In this document: positions 12,981 through 22,149 of the stretch, one piece after another | Position numbering within the stretch: position 1 is the stretch's first letter | Layout of the letters: the number at the start of each line of letters is the position of its first letter | Assembly: GCA_002104895.1 (NCBI GenBank) | Contig: MCFG01000131.1 | Location: 130,001-152,149 of the forward strand | DNA length: 22,149 nucleotides | DNA from: Anaeromyces robustus | Lineage: Eukaryota; Neocallimastigomycota; Neocallimastigomycetes; Neocallimastigales; Neocallimastigaceae | Reading direction: 5' to 3' | Translations under genes and position numbers: made by a program | The notes under the pieces: model-generated | Databases searched by the model: none | Told to the model about the DNA's origin: nothing | Seen by the model: only the letters and a program-made list of their open reading frames with translations

Positions 12981-15146
12981 TTAATAATGTTTATAATCTT
13001 TTAACATAAATTTATTTTTCTTATTCCAGCTCCATCCAGTTATGACACCGTCATCATCTTTATTTCTACCACCACAATATTGACTAACGATACCACACCA
13101 ATCGCCATTTTCTACACCCCATTCACCAGAGTAATCTTCGTAATAAACCTTACATGTAGTACAACATGGGTAGCCATAACCGCTTGACCAACAAGTATTA
13201 TCATTCTTAATATGACAAGCATCAGCTTTAACACCACACCATTGATCATTTTCAACACCCCAAGATCCAAATTCATCAACGTAAACAACAACACATGTTT
13301 TACAACACTTGTAACCTTGAGATTCTGACCAACATTCATCGTCATTTTCTTTTTCCTTTTCATTTTCTTTTTCTTTATCATTTTCTTTATCTTTATCTTT
13401 AGTAGGTGTAATGGTAGCAGATGATGAACAATCTATATCATAATTAGAACAAACGAAATTGTAACGATCTTGAATCCATTTTTTAATACCTACACCACCA
13501 TTAATATAAACATCTTCAACATTTTCTTCAAATTCTTCATAGGTAAAACCAACCTTTTTAGTATCTTCTTTACCACCGAAACCACCGAAACCACCCATTG
13601 CATTATCATTAATATAACCTGGTAATTTACCATCAACAGGTGTACGATCTTCTTTTATATAAGGTGCAAGCCAAGTTTTAAGGGCATCAATATGTGGGAA
13701 AAGTACATCTGGATTAAAGGCAGTATTGATAACTTCTTGAAGATTTTTAATAAAGGTTTCTTCATCATTTTCTATTAAAACATCAACAATATAACGTTTT
13801 CTATGCCATTCACTGAAAGGTATAATAGATGCATCACCATTTTGATTACCTCTTAATACCATTGCTAAATCTTTACCAAATGTAATATCGAAATCATAAA
13901 GAAGAACTTCCCATTTATCATTAACTGGTTTATATAAGAAATAATTTTTACCATTAAATAAAGTATGATCCCATGAACCAACGAGCCATTCAAAAATCCA
14001 TGTCTTAACAAAATTATCGACATTCATAAGATCATCAACATCTTTACGAGATTCAGCTTTATTAATACTAGTAATAAATTCTTCTAATGTATCAGTTTTA
14101 TTAGCATAATCATCATTAGCATTTTTACATAAACGAATGTTATTAGTAGTTAAATCAGAATTCATTGTTTTACATTGATAGAGATTTTCAACTTCTTTAT
14201 CATCATCATAAACCTTTTTAATCCATGAAGTTTTATAAGCATCAAGAAGTAAGTATAAACCCATAAATTCTTTATTAATGAAAAGACGAACATAGTTTGC
14301 TGAAATTGATGGAAGACCTAAACGATTTAAAACATCACATGAAAGTTTTGCACGCATTAAAGAAGCATCATTGATATTTGCACGAAGACGGAATATTTTT
14401 CTTCCGAGTAAATTACCACTATTACATTTAATATTATAACCCAATTTAGCAGAATTCTTTGAGAAATCACCACCAATAGAAATAGTGGCTGATTCTATAG
14501 TTGTAGATTCACCATCAAGAATAAATTCAAGAGAAGCATCTCCTACTTTATATTCTTCTTGTTCTGTACCACCTGGGAATGGAAAACCTCCATCAGTGAA
14601 ATTACCATCCATAGGTGGGAAACCACCTTCACCACCACCTGGGAATGGAAAACCTCCATCGGTGAAATTACCATCCATAGGTGGGAATGGGAAACCTCCA
14701 TCTCCCTCTCCTTCACCACCAAATGGTGGGAATTGGAAACCACCTTCTTCTTCTCCTTCACCACCAAATGGTGGAGCTGGAAAACCTCCTTCTCCTTCTC
14801 CTTCACCACCAAATGGTGGAGCTGGAAAACCTCCACCTTCAGTAGAATTACCTTTTTTACCAAAACCACCAAAACCACCGAAACCACCGAAACCACCGAA
14901 ACCACCGAAACCACCAGCACTAGCAGAATCAACTAATTCTTTAAAACTTTCTTCTGATAATGAAATATGAAGATCTGCAACATTAAAATCGGTTTTTTTA
15001 AACAATTTAGCACGCTTTGTATTTTCTAAAAAGTCATCTTTAATAGTTTCAGTTTTATCAACACTAACATCTGCTGCTTTAATGATGATAATTGAAAAAG
15101 TAGTTATAAGTAAACTACTAAAAACATTTTTATTGAAAAATTTCAT
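12981..15146 (-). CDS. CotH-family protein with two C-terminal fungal dockerins
   Basis: One exon, 721 codons, start context AAAAATGAAA. Residues 1-25 are a signal peptide (SSLLITTFSIIIIKAA). Residues 40-76 match the paralogue's N-terminal segment (DLHISLSEESFKELV). Residues 79-193 are a Gly/Phe run followed by Gly/Glu/Pro/Phe repeats. The CotH domain covers about 203-573: LGRKIFRLRAN near 248-257, NKEFMGLYLLLD near 291-302, SWDHTLFNGKNYFLYK with Asp393, and DFD at 418-420. A Lys/Asp/Glu linker (582-603) leads to two dockerins, Cys605-Cys644 and Cys652-Cys691, each with the CW....GY.CC..C and GxWGVEN..WCG patterns of fungal CBM10-type dockerins. In gut fungi dockerins anchor proteins to scaffoldins of the extracellular cellulosome, and CotH proteins with dockerins are known there. 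Kinase activity is possible but unproven. Confidence 0.95.
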   Translation of the reverse strand: MKFFNKNVFSSLLITTFSIIIIKAADVSVDKTETIKDDFLENTKRAKLFKKTDFNVADLHISLSEESFKELVDSASAGGFGGFGGFGGFGGFGGFGKKGNSTEGGGFPAPPFGGEGEGEGGFPAPPFGGEGEEEGGFQFPPFGGEGEGDGGFPFPPMDGNFTDGGFPFPGGGEGGFPPMDGNFTDGGFPFPGGTEQEEYKVGDASLEFILDGESTTIESATISIGGDFSKNSAKLGYNIKCNSGNLLGRKIFRLRANINDASLMRAKLSCDVLNRLGLPSISANYVRLFINKEFMGLYLLLDAYKTSWIKKVYDDDKEVENLYQCKTMNSDLTTNNIRLCKNANDDYANKTDTLEEFITSINKAESRKDVDDLMNVDNFVKTWIFEWLVGSWDHTLFNGKNYFLYKPVNDKWEVLLYDFDITFGKDLAMVLRGNQNGDASIIPFSEWHRKRYIVDVLIENDEETFIKNLQEVINTAFNPDVLFPHIDALKTWLAPYIKEDRTPVDGKLPGYINDNAMGGFGGFGGKEDTKKVGFTYEEFEENVEDVYINGGVGIKKWIQDRYNFVCSNYDIDCSSSATITPTKDKDKENDKEKENEKEKENDDECWSESQGYKCCKTCVVVYVDEFGSWGVENDQWCGVKADACHIKNDNTCWSSGYGYPCCTTCKVYYEDYSGEWGVENGDWCGIVSQYCGGRNKDDDGVITGWSWNKKNKFMLKDYKHY
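13074..13340 (-). other. Tandem fungal dockerin (CBM10-type) modules
   Basis: Two modules of about 40 residues lie head to tail: residues 603-644 (13215-13340) and 650-691 (13074-13199). Both keep six cysteines, the CC pair, Tyr at the strand after the pair, and the WGVEN..WCG block. Double dockerins are usual in anaerobic-fungal cellulosome enzymes. A 30-residue tail rich in Lys, Asp and Trp follows the second module. Confidence 0.95.
14568..14912 (-). repeat. Gly/Phe and GGEGEG-FPAPPF codon repeats in CotH-dockerin gene
   Basis: Residues 79-96 are GGF triplets from a 9-bp repeat. Residues 107-151 hold three 15-residue (45-bp) units of the type GFPAPPFGGEGEGEG. Residues 152-193 repeat MDGNFTDGGFPFPGG twice with an intervening short copy. 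Long open frames on the opposite strand here are by-products of the repeat. Confidence 0.88.
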
Positions 15147-15290
15147 TTTTGAAATAATTAATATCTATAATATATTTTATATTTTCTATTACTGAAGAAT
15201 TATTTATTTAATTATATTTTAATTTGATTTGCTTTATTTTACAAAAATATTCTTGATATTGAACTTTAAGAATTAATTGACTTTTTTTTT
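15147..15290 (-). promoter_or_regulatory. Presumed promoter and 5' UTR of the CotH-dockerin gene
   Basis: The region just upstream of the ATG on the minus strand contains AATATAAAATATATTATAG at 15164-15182, a weak TATA-like candidate about 20-35 bp from the start codon. In DNA of this composition it is only suggestive. Confidence 0.25.
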
Positions 15291-15292
15291 TT

Positions 15293-15376
15293 ATTTCAAA
15301 ATAATTTTATTAAATAAAATTAATAATTGTTTTTATTTCAAAATAATTTTAGTAAATAAAATGAATAATTGTTTTT
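15293..15376. repeat. 42-bp direct repeat, two copies
   Basis: ATTTCAAAATAATTTTA starts at 15293 and again at 15335, followed in both by TAAATAAAAT and AATAATTGTTTTT. The copies differ at two or three positions. It lies upstream of the CotH-dockerin gene. Confidence 0.85.
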
Positions 15377-15732
15377 ATTTAATGATAAATAAAAATATAT
15401 AACATATATATATAATTTTTTTTTGTCAGAAAAAAAAATACGGTACAATATATATAAATTATATATTTTTATATTGAATATAATTTTCCTTAATTACAAT
15501 GTAAATTTCCTATATATATATAATTAATTAATAATTATTTTCTAAAATTATTAGTTTTAAAATTATTAATATTCTTTACACATAATATAACAAAAACGAA
15601 TAAAATACCTTTTAAAAAATAATTTTATATCAATATTTTTATTAATACTATATACACAATTATTTATAATTGACAAATTATTTTTACAAGGTTTAAATAA
15701 AAAGTAAAAAAATAATATATGAAATAAAAAAA

Positions 15733-15764
<32 letters not shown>

Positions 15765-17110
15765 ATTCAATAAGCCGTATTTATATTTATGATTTATGAG
15801 ATTAATCTGGAATACAAAAAATAATATTTATATTTATTCATATAAATCATTTATTTATTTACTTATTTAATTTATACATTTATTTATTTTGAAATTTTCT
15901 TTTTAAGAGTTTGTATTACATATAAATATTAATACTATATTTTTATAATTTATTTTTAATATATTCAACAATATTATTATATATTAAATGTGTATATTTT
16001 AATATATAATAAATATATTAAACATGAAATAGAATTTATTCAAACTTTTTTTATTATAAAAAAAATTTTAATATAAAATTACTATAAAAGTTAATTATTT
16101 ATATAATAAAAATTGTTTTGGATAAATATTAAATTGTTAAGTAAGTAATAGAATAATTAATAAAATATGAATCATGTAGATATGAATGAATAATTAAAAT
16201 GAATAATGAATGTAAATAAGAATATATCATATATAATAAATAATAATTGAATGTGATTAATAATGAGGAAAGAATACTATTTGTTAGTTTAAGTATTAAT
16301 ATAAATAAATTAATAAAATTAAAATTATTATTTCTATAAAATATATTTATTAAAATTTTATTTATTATTAAAACTATTTAAAACAATTACTATTATATAT
16401 AATATTGTTAATTATTATTCATTATTATTTATATATATTTATATATATTATATATATTTATATTTTTTTATCAAAGATATCCCTTAATTTATTGGTTATT
16501 ACATTATATAAAAAAAAATTTTTTATATATTCTTTCATATACTAAAAAAAAAATAAAAATTTCATTATATGGTATTTAATTAATATATAGTAATTTAATT
16601 TAACTATATTATGAATATAATAAATATAAATAACTATATAAATAATTATATAAATAAAGTTATAATATATTAAATATTTAAATATATTAGGATATAATAC
16701 AGTGATACATTTTATCTTTCAATAACTTGATAAAGATTCAAATTTAATTTTGGTTTAATATTTTTTAATATATTCTCATGTAATTAATATATTAATTTAC
16801 ACGAGTTTAAACTTTTCATATTCAAGTTTTTTAACATAATGTTTCCAAAACCCTAAAAAAAATTTCATTAAAAAAGATTACTTAAAAAAAAATAAACATT
16901 AACAAATAAAAATAAAGAATAAAAAAAAGCATAAAAAGAATTAAATAAATATATATATAAAATAAACATATATATAATAAATTCAATTCAGTTGAAAAAT
17001 GATTTAAAAAATAATAATTAATATATATTATAACACTATTTATTTTTAATTTTATATTATTATTATTATTAATTTTTTAAATATTACTACTATCTTTATA
17101 TTTATTATTT
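15377..17110. other. AT-rich gene-free spacer
   Basis: I see no gene. Contents: a nearly pure A tract at about 15726-15765 with two G interruptions, ATATTTAT runs at about 16420-16462, an imperfect palindrome at 16775-16805 (CTCATGTAATTAATA against TATTAATTTACACGAG), and a CCCTAAA motif at 16850-16856 that occurs once and so is not a telomere array. Confidence 0.45.
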
Positions 17111-17240
17111 CTTATTATTATTTCTTATTATTATTTCTTATTATTATTTCTTATTATTATTTCTTATTATTATTTCTTATTATTATTTCTTATTATTATT
17201 TCTTATTATTATTTCTTATTATTATTTCTTATTATTTCTT
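17111..17240. repeat. 13-bp microsatellite CTTATTATTATTT, about 10 copies
   Basis: The unit CTTATTATTATTT repeats without visible change from 17111, with a shortened last copy near 17230. It is non-coding. Confidence 0.93.
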
Positions 17241-18121
17241 AAAATTTATTATTATCTTTTTTTTTAATAATATTCTTTTTCATTAATATAATAAAAATAA
17301 TTTAATTTATAATGAAAAAATAATAATGCTAAGATTTCCATATATTAGCAATATAATAATAATATATAATATATCATAAATTAGTAATATAAAATCTTTT
17401 AATAAAAAATTTAATATATTTTTATAAAAATAATAAAAAAATGACCGCAATAACATTTATTTACATTTTTAATTATTTATTTAATTATTTATTTACTTAT
17501 AAGTAGTTTTTAATTTAATAGGATATTAAGCATATTGTACTCAAAGATAGGTGGAGAAATAATTAAATTATGGAAATTATGGATATTTATTAATAAACAT
17601 ATTTTCTATTTTAACAGAAATGAATGTTAATAAAATTGAAAAAAATATATATAATAATATTAATATAAAATTAAAAGAAAAAAATTTATTTAATACAAAC
17701 AGTTAAAGAAATTATGAATTCATAATTTCTTCTAAAAATAAATAATTAATAAAAAGTTATTGCCATTAAATAATATTTATAATAATATTAACTAATAGTA
17801 ATTGAAGGTTATACAATCAATTTATTTAACCTTTAAAAATAAAACGTTTTATTAATTATTATATAGTTATGTATATGTAATACCTTAATTATAAAACTAC
17901 TCGAACATACATTATTCGATAGAGTAAATCAATATTTGGTTTCTTCATTTCATAATATATAACCTCCAATATATTGTATTATACAATATATTGTATTATC
18001 CAATATATTATATATAATTATTAATGCTAATACATATTATGATACATATTTGTATTAGTATTAACCAATCATCTTTCGATATTATTTTTATTATTTTTTT
18101 ATAATAATCAAAAAAAATAAT
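17241..18121. other. AT-rich spacer with several strong palindromes
   Basis: I see no supportable gene. The stretch carries a 26-bp perfect palindrome at 17706-17731 around GAATTC, a 7-bp hairpin AAGGTTA/TAACCTT at about 17805-17833, a hairpin at 17967-17993 (CAATATATTGTA and its complement, 3-base loop), and an imperfect long hairpin at about 18022-18063 (TTAATGCTAATACATAT against ATTTGTATTAGTATTAA). Short peptides at 17441 and 17622 are not callable. Confidence 0.5.
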
Positions 18122-18612
18122 TGATACTGATATTTATTTTGTATCTTTAATATATTTTAGGAACGCGACAGTTGGGGAACACGACAATATAATATTTTCA
18201 TAATAAGATATTTATTTTATGTTTTAATAGACTATTTATTTATTTAAAAATAATTAATTACATTTAAATTATAATTATAAATAAAATATATTTATTCCAA
18301 TAATTAAATATAATATTAATTCTATTTAAAACATGTTTATAATGACAATAATAACTATTTCTGAAAATTAATATTGAAAACCTTGTGTTGAAAATAATAA
18401 TTCTTTTAAATTATAAAATATTGATAATAAAATTCTTCTAAAAATTCTTTTATACTTATCTGGAGCAATTCCCTAACTCAGGAAAAGTCCTCGTTTAATT
18501 TTATTATTATTATTTTTCTTTTATATCTATATTTTAATTATTTATCCAATCATTTACATATTATTATCCAATAATATGATTGAATATTTATTTATATAAC
18601 TATCTTGTATCA
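18122..18612 (-). mobile_element. Ty1/copia-type LTR (3' LTR of a minus-strand element)
   Basis: The 491-bp segment starts TGATAC and ends GTATCA, a 6-bp terminal inverted repeat of the TG..CA form. On the minus strand it is preceded by AAGTGGGGGCGTTA, a polypurine-type priming tract placed as in copia elements. A TATAAAAGAA box reads on the minus strand at 18445-18454. Near the U5 end TGTCGTGTTCC and TGTCGCGTTCC form a short direct repeat. No second LTR is seen, so the element is incomplete. The family assignment rests on the tract and on the decayed coding relic at 18613-18890. Confidence 0.6.
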
Positions 18613-18890
18613 TAACGCCCCCACTTAAGTTATGACTTCGTCCCTTGAAGTCATTCAAGCTTAGAATTTGTCAAAATTTGTATATATTTCTTAATAAAAC
18701 TTCACAAAAATATTAATTATTTCACTCGTAATTAATAAAAGTCCACCTTTTCTCTTAAACTCTACGGTAGATAAAAAAAAAATAAAAGATAATCCACAAA
18801 AATCTATAGCCGGTAGTTAACCAAATTCATAAGTTAAAAGATATTTCTTTAGCATCCACAATTAGCAGTAGAAATTTCCTTGAGGCAGTG
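18613..18890 (-). pseudogene. Decayed copia-type RNase H C-terminal end and PPT
   Basis: On the minus strand a phrase resembling REKVDFY..., several stops and frameshifts, then ILTNSKLE and LQGTKS runs up to the polypurine tract. This follows the order of the end of copia RNase H (REKV...ADxxTKxL...KF..L) immediately before the 3' LTR. It is too degraded for a firm call. The relic ends at an A9T32 tract at 18891-18931. Confidence 0.35.
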
Positions 18891-18895
18891 AAAAA

Positions 18896-18935
<40 letters not shown>

Positions 18936-19128
18936 ATTATTTTAAAAATATTTTAAAAATATTTAAAAATATATAATTATATAAATTTTTTATATATATA
19001 TATATATAATAATTATATAATAAAGGATTTATATATATATAATTCTACATTTTTTTTTATACGCAGATATAAAAAGATAATAATAATATTTTTAATAAAT
19101 AAATATTTTATTATTTTTCATATTATAA
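18891..19128. repeat. A9T32 tract and AT palindromic sequence
   Basis: Nine A are followed directly by 32 T (18891-18931), then TTTAAAAATA repeats and TA dinucleotide runs to about 19045. It separates the two LTR-like segments. No gene is visible. Confidence 0.7.
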
Positions 19129-19924
19129 TGTCACTGTCACGCCCGGATTCTCCACCAAATTTTTCTTGATGCAGGAAACATGTATATTCATAAACAATAA
19201 ATATAATTAACTTATATACTAAATAATTATTACTAATGAATCAATAAAATTAAAAATAAAATAATCTTTTGTTTAACTCTTCTTTTATTTTTATTATTCT
19301 TATTTTTAAATACAAATTATTGATCGTTTTATAAAAGAAAGAAAAATTATCCTCCTTTTATAATACATGAATTTTATTATTATAATCTTTCGACTATTAT
19401 TATTATTATTATTTATTTAATTAATCTAATTATTATTATTTATTTTATAATATAATTCTCTATTCTAAACATTATTTTCTAAGATTTATTTTAATATTAA
19501 TTATTATTGTTATTATTATTTATTAATATTTTCTATTCTAATTATTAAATATTTTATTAATCTATTTAGTGTTTTAAATAAAAATTAAAAATAAATATTA
19601 TACTTTTATACAGAAATACATTTAACTTCTGTATTATACATTTTATAAATAATTCATTTATTTTATAATTAATTTTTATTATTTTATTTATTTTATTTTA
19701 TTTTAATAATATACAGAATATTTATTTTCTGTATTTGTCCAGGGTCTTTTAAGTTGGAGGGAAAGGATAAGGGAAAAAGGGAAAAGAGTGGATAGTATTA
19801 TTTAATTATAATTATTTATATATTTATTATTATAAATATTTATTATTATAATTATATTGAAGTATTAAATTTATTAAAGGTTAGAATTAGAAATATTAAT
19901 AATTATTGTTATAAGAATATAAAT

Positions 19925-20300
19925 AAAATGTATTAATAAAGTGTTATAAAATATTTGATATTGATAAAATATTATTTAAAATATTATTTATTATATATAA
20001 AGTTTATTATAAAATATTAATAAGATTTATTTAAAATATTAATAAAGATATAGAATTTATTATAAGATATTAATAGGATTTATTTAATATAAAATATTAA
20101 TAATATTTATTTATTATAAGAATATTGATAAAATTTATTATAAGAATATTAATTATAAAGTATTGATAAAATTTATTTGATATTAATAAAATATTTATAA
20201 TTTATTTTAAGATATTAATAAAATATTGATAATATAAAAATAATTTTTAATATAGATAAAATTATTATGTTTTAAGATATTAATAATATTATAAAGAAGT
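19925..20300. repeat. Degenerate short AT repeat cluster
   Basis: The motif TTATAAGATATTAATAAAAT, in variants, recurs about ten times with irregular spacing. Similar wording elsewhere is sparse, so this looks like an old tandem array. It lies inside the candidate long LTR. Confidence 0.5.
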
Positions 20301-20590
20301 TTTATTAAATGTTAGTTTATATGAGATAAAAGGTTTAAATGTTAAGTTTCCAACTGGATTATTTTCTAATTTAAATAAGTCTACTAGGTCGAATGACTAA
20401 TTATATAGTTTTTATAATTAAATAGTTTTTATAATTAAATAATATTTAAATAATAACTAAATTAATTGTAATGCAAATAACACAATATTTATTTAATAAT
20501 AATAATAACACTTTAAGATTAACTTTTTAATAGTAAATTTTATTTAAAAATAAGATATTGATAATATTAATATAACTATATAATTCAGGT

Positions 20591-20666
20591 GTTAATAACC
20601 TTACAAAGAACATTAAATATAACTTTATGTTATGTTCTTTTATACTTTGTAAGTTTGATAATAATA
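20591..20666. repeat. Diverged repeat copy A with nested hairpin
   Basis: The segment reads GTTAATAACCTTACAAAGA and ends around TTATACTTTGTAAG. CTTACAAAG (20600-20608) pairs perfectly with CTTTGTAAG (20645-20653), and AGAACAT pairs inside with ATGTTCT. A second copy lies at 21051-21125. Confidence 0.55.
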
Positions 20667-21050
20667 ATATAAAATATAATATAAAATATTAATACATTAA
20701 TTTAATACATTAATTTAAAGTGATACGTTAACGTATAATATAATTAATAATTTGTAATATAATAAGTTATTAATATCGATATTAAATAGTAATAAAATTA
20801 ATATTGTTAAATGAGGGTAGTTTTGGTTTAATAATGGTCAGGTCAAGATGTTTAATTAATAACAAAATAACTAATTAAACAAATATATAATTAATAGGCA
20901 AATTTATTTATTAATACACAATAAATTAATTAATTAAAAGAACACTTTTTTAAAATAATTAAGTTTTATAATAATATTTTTTATTAATAATTAATTAAGA
21001 AAAGTTTAAATAATAATTAGATTATTAAGTCATTAATTCTAAGTTATTTA

Positions 21051-21125
21051 GTTAATAATCTTACAAAGATTAAAAGGAATTGTAATTTCAATCCTTATTT
21101 ATACTTTTTCTAAATCTAATAATTA
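21051..21125. repeat. Diverged repeat copy B with its own hairpin
   Basis: It shares GTTAATAAtCTTACAAAGA and TTATACTTT with copy A at 20591-20666, but its inner arms are different: AAGGAATTG against CAATCCTT, with one base bulged. The copies are 460 bp apart in the same orientation. Confidence 0.5.
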
Positions 21126-22133
21126 TTAATACATTTAATTATTATAATCTATTGATAATATATTTATACATGTATAATTTTAAATAAAATATATGAATAA
21201 AATAATATTGATAAAAATCTAACTATATAAAACTAATATAAAACTATATAAACTATTAATAAATTTAATGATAAGAATTTATAATCTAAGATTTAGATTT
21301 ATAACTATTCTAATTATTTAACTAGTTAACTATTTAATTATTTTAATTGTTTAGTATACTATTTAATTATTTATCTATATATTAATTATTTTTATCTTTG
21401 GATTTTTATAATCTTTTCTGTATAATTAATTCTAGATAAAATGGGATATTTTTAATTATTTAAGATCTTAAGTAAATTTTAAATCTTTTTGAGATTTTTA
21501 GAATTCTAAGAATTTCTGTAAATTAATATAATAATCAACTATTCTAATTTTTATAAAAATAATTAACAATTATTATAATATATTATATAAATTATTATTA
21601 TTATTCTAATTAATATTTTATAAATTATTTGAAGGCGTTTTCTGTATATCTGAATGATTATTATTATTATAAATTATAATATAATTATTGAAATAAAAAG
21701 ATTTTATCTATATAAAATATTATAATTATTTATTTATGGATCCTTGTAAATATTTAATTATATTTTTATATTGTATAAACCTTTAAAGTCCAATATCTCG
21801 CCAACCAGTGGTCCAAATGGGCTGAAATTCAGATATGTTGTAGCTCTTGAGCAGAGCTTCTCAATGAGCATAAAATCAAGCGGAAATCTTCAATATTTGC
21901 CAAGTTATCGTTATTTTTCTTCTGATTATTTTTATTAATATCTTAAGGGTTAAATTAAGTTGATTAATATTTATTTAATTTGTCCAAACCCTTTACAATA
22001 TCAATTTAAATACTTTTTAATATTTGTTTATTTTATTGAAAATCGAATTTTAAGTGATTTAGTCAATAACGAAATTTAAATGTAATTGATCTATTAGTGA
22101 ATTTCAATTTTAAATCCACTAATATTCGCGACA

Positions 22134-22149
22134 TCGCTCCCCAAAGAAA
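22134..22149 (-). other. Polypurine tract beside the gypsy-type LTR
   Basis: On the minus strand the last bases of the window read TTTCTTTGGGGAGCGA directly before the LTR start TGTCGCG. This position and composition match the plus-strand primer site of an LTR retrotransposon whose internal region would lie right of the window. Confidence 0.45.

Larger units (their letters stand above)
19129..22133 (-). mobile_element. Candidate long Ty3/gypsy-type LTR, about 3 kb
   Basis: At the right, the minus strand reads TTTGGGGAGCGA then TGTCGCGAATATT, the usual polypurine tract and TGT start of a gypsy-type 3' LTR. At the left, it ends GAATCCGGGCGTGACA with GTGACA duplicated (19129-19140), a typical LTR end. 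TGTCGCG and CGTGACA are inverted matches at 6 of 7 bases. A TATAAAAGTA box lies at 19601-19610 (minus) and a C/T-rich block with GACCCTGGACAAATAC at about 19731-19792. More GC-rich patches occur at 21780-21900. No ORF is present between the ends. Three kb is long for an LTR, so the segment may instead be two elements or a shorter LTR plus other DNA. The right boundary is the better supported one. Confidence 0.4.

Noticed and set aside
14559-14936. Overlapping frames on both strands in the Gly/Phe repeat region
   Set aside because: Repeat DNA of low stop content gives open frames by composition; only the minus frame with signal peptide, CotH domain and dockerins is supported.
12981-15146. Recent bacterial transfer of the CotH genes
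   Set aside because: CotH proteins are widespread in these fungi, and the genes use host-like AT-rich codons, the host-like start context and fungal-type dockerins. An ancient transfer cannot be judged from one window.
16846-16860. Telomere-like CCCTAAA motif
   Set aside because: It occurs once, not as a tandem array.
17441-17710. Two short peptides (from 17441 and 17622), the second after a TTTTAACAG acceptor-like site
   Set aside because: I could not find a donor and frame joining them, and their composition is what AT-rich DNA gives by chance.

Overview
The window looks like nuclear DNA of an anaerobic gut fungus (Neocallimastigomycota: Neocallimastix, Piromyces, Orpinomyces, Anaeromyces and relatives). 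Three things point there. Spacers are extremely AT-rich, with long homopolymer and microsatellite tracts. Genes carry short AT-rich GT..AG introns. One secreted protein ends in two cysteine-rich fungal dockerin (CBM10-type) modules, the plug of the fungal cellulosome. No genus can be chosen from the sequence alone.

Left part (1-8750). The 5' end of a secreted leucine-rich-repeat gene lies on the minus strand (159-639, two exons visible) and probably runs off the left edge. An AT-rich spacer follows, then a decayed LINE-type retrotransposon fragment (about 2117-2560, minus) and a tandem array. Next is a single-exon minus-strand gene for a secreted CotH-family (spore-coat-kinase-like) protein (3546-5795). 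It has a collagen-like Gly/Pro insert and an acidic repeat tail but no dockerin. About 3 kb of AT-rich spacer follows, holding a 41-bp tandem repeat and a long perfect hairpin.

Middle (8751-15146). A plus-strand gene can be assembled by hand into eight exons (8751-12527) that join in frame to 873 codons. It encodes an intracellular protein with two MATH/TRAF-like domains followed by about eleven ankyrin repeats, an Asn-rich linker and a C-terminal ankyrin block. The two MATH domains are a duplicated three-exon module with matching intron positions and phases; one intron is almost entirely a TTA trinucleotide repeat. Convergent to it is a second single-exon CotH gene (12981-15146, minus). It is a paralogue of the first but has a Gly/Phe-rich insert and two C-terminal dockerins, so it is a likely cellulosome component.

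Right part (15147-22149). I see no intact gene here. There are simple repeats and palindromes, then a retroelement zone: a 491-bp Ty1/copia-type LTR (18122-18612, termini TGATAC...GTATCA) with a decayed piece of its internal 3' end beside it, and a candidate Ty3/gypsy-type LTR about 3 kb long (19129-22133, minus) with a polypurine tract at the right edge of the window.

The secreted LRR protein and the two CotH proteins share an A-rich start context (AAAAATGAA) and signal peptides, which fits an extracellular or cell-surface role. The MATH-ankyrin gene has no signal peptide and looks like an intracellular adaptor. The sequence does not show that any of these genes are functionally linked.
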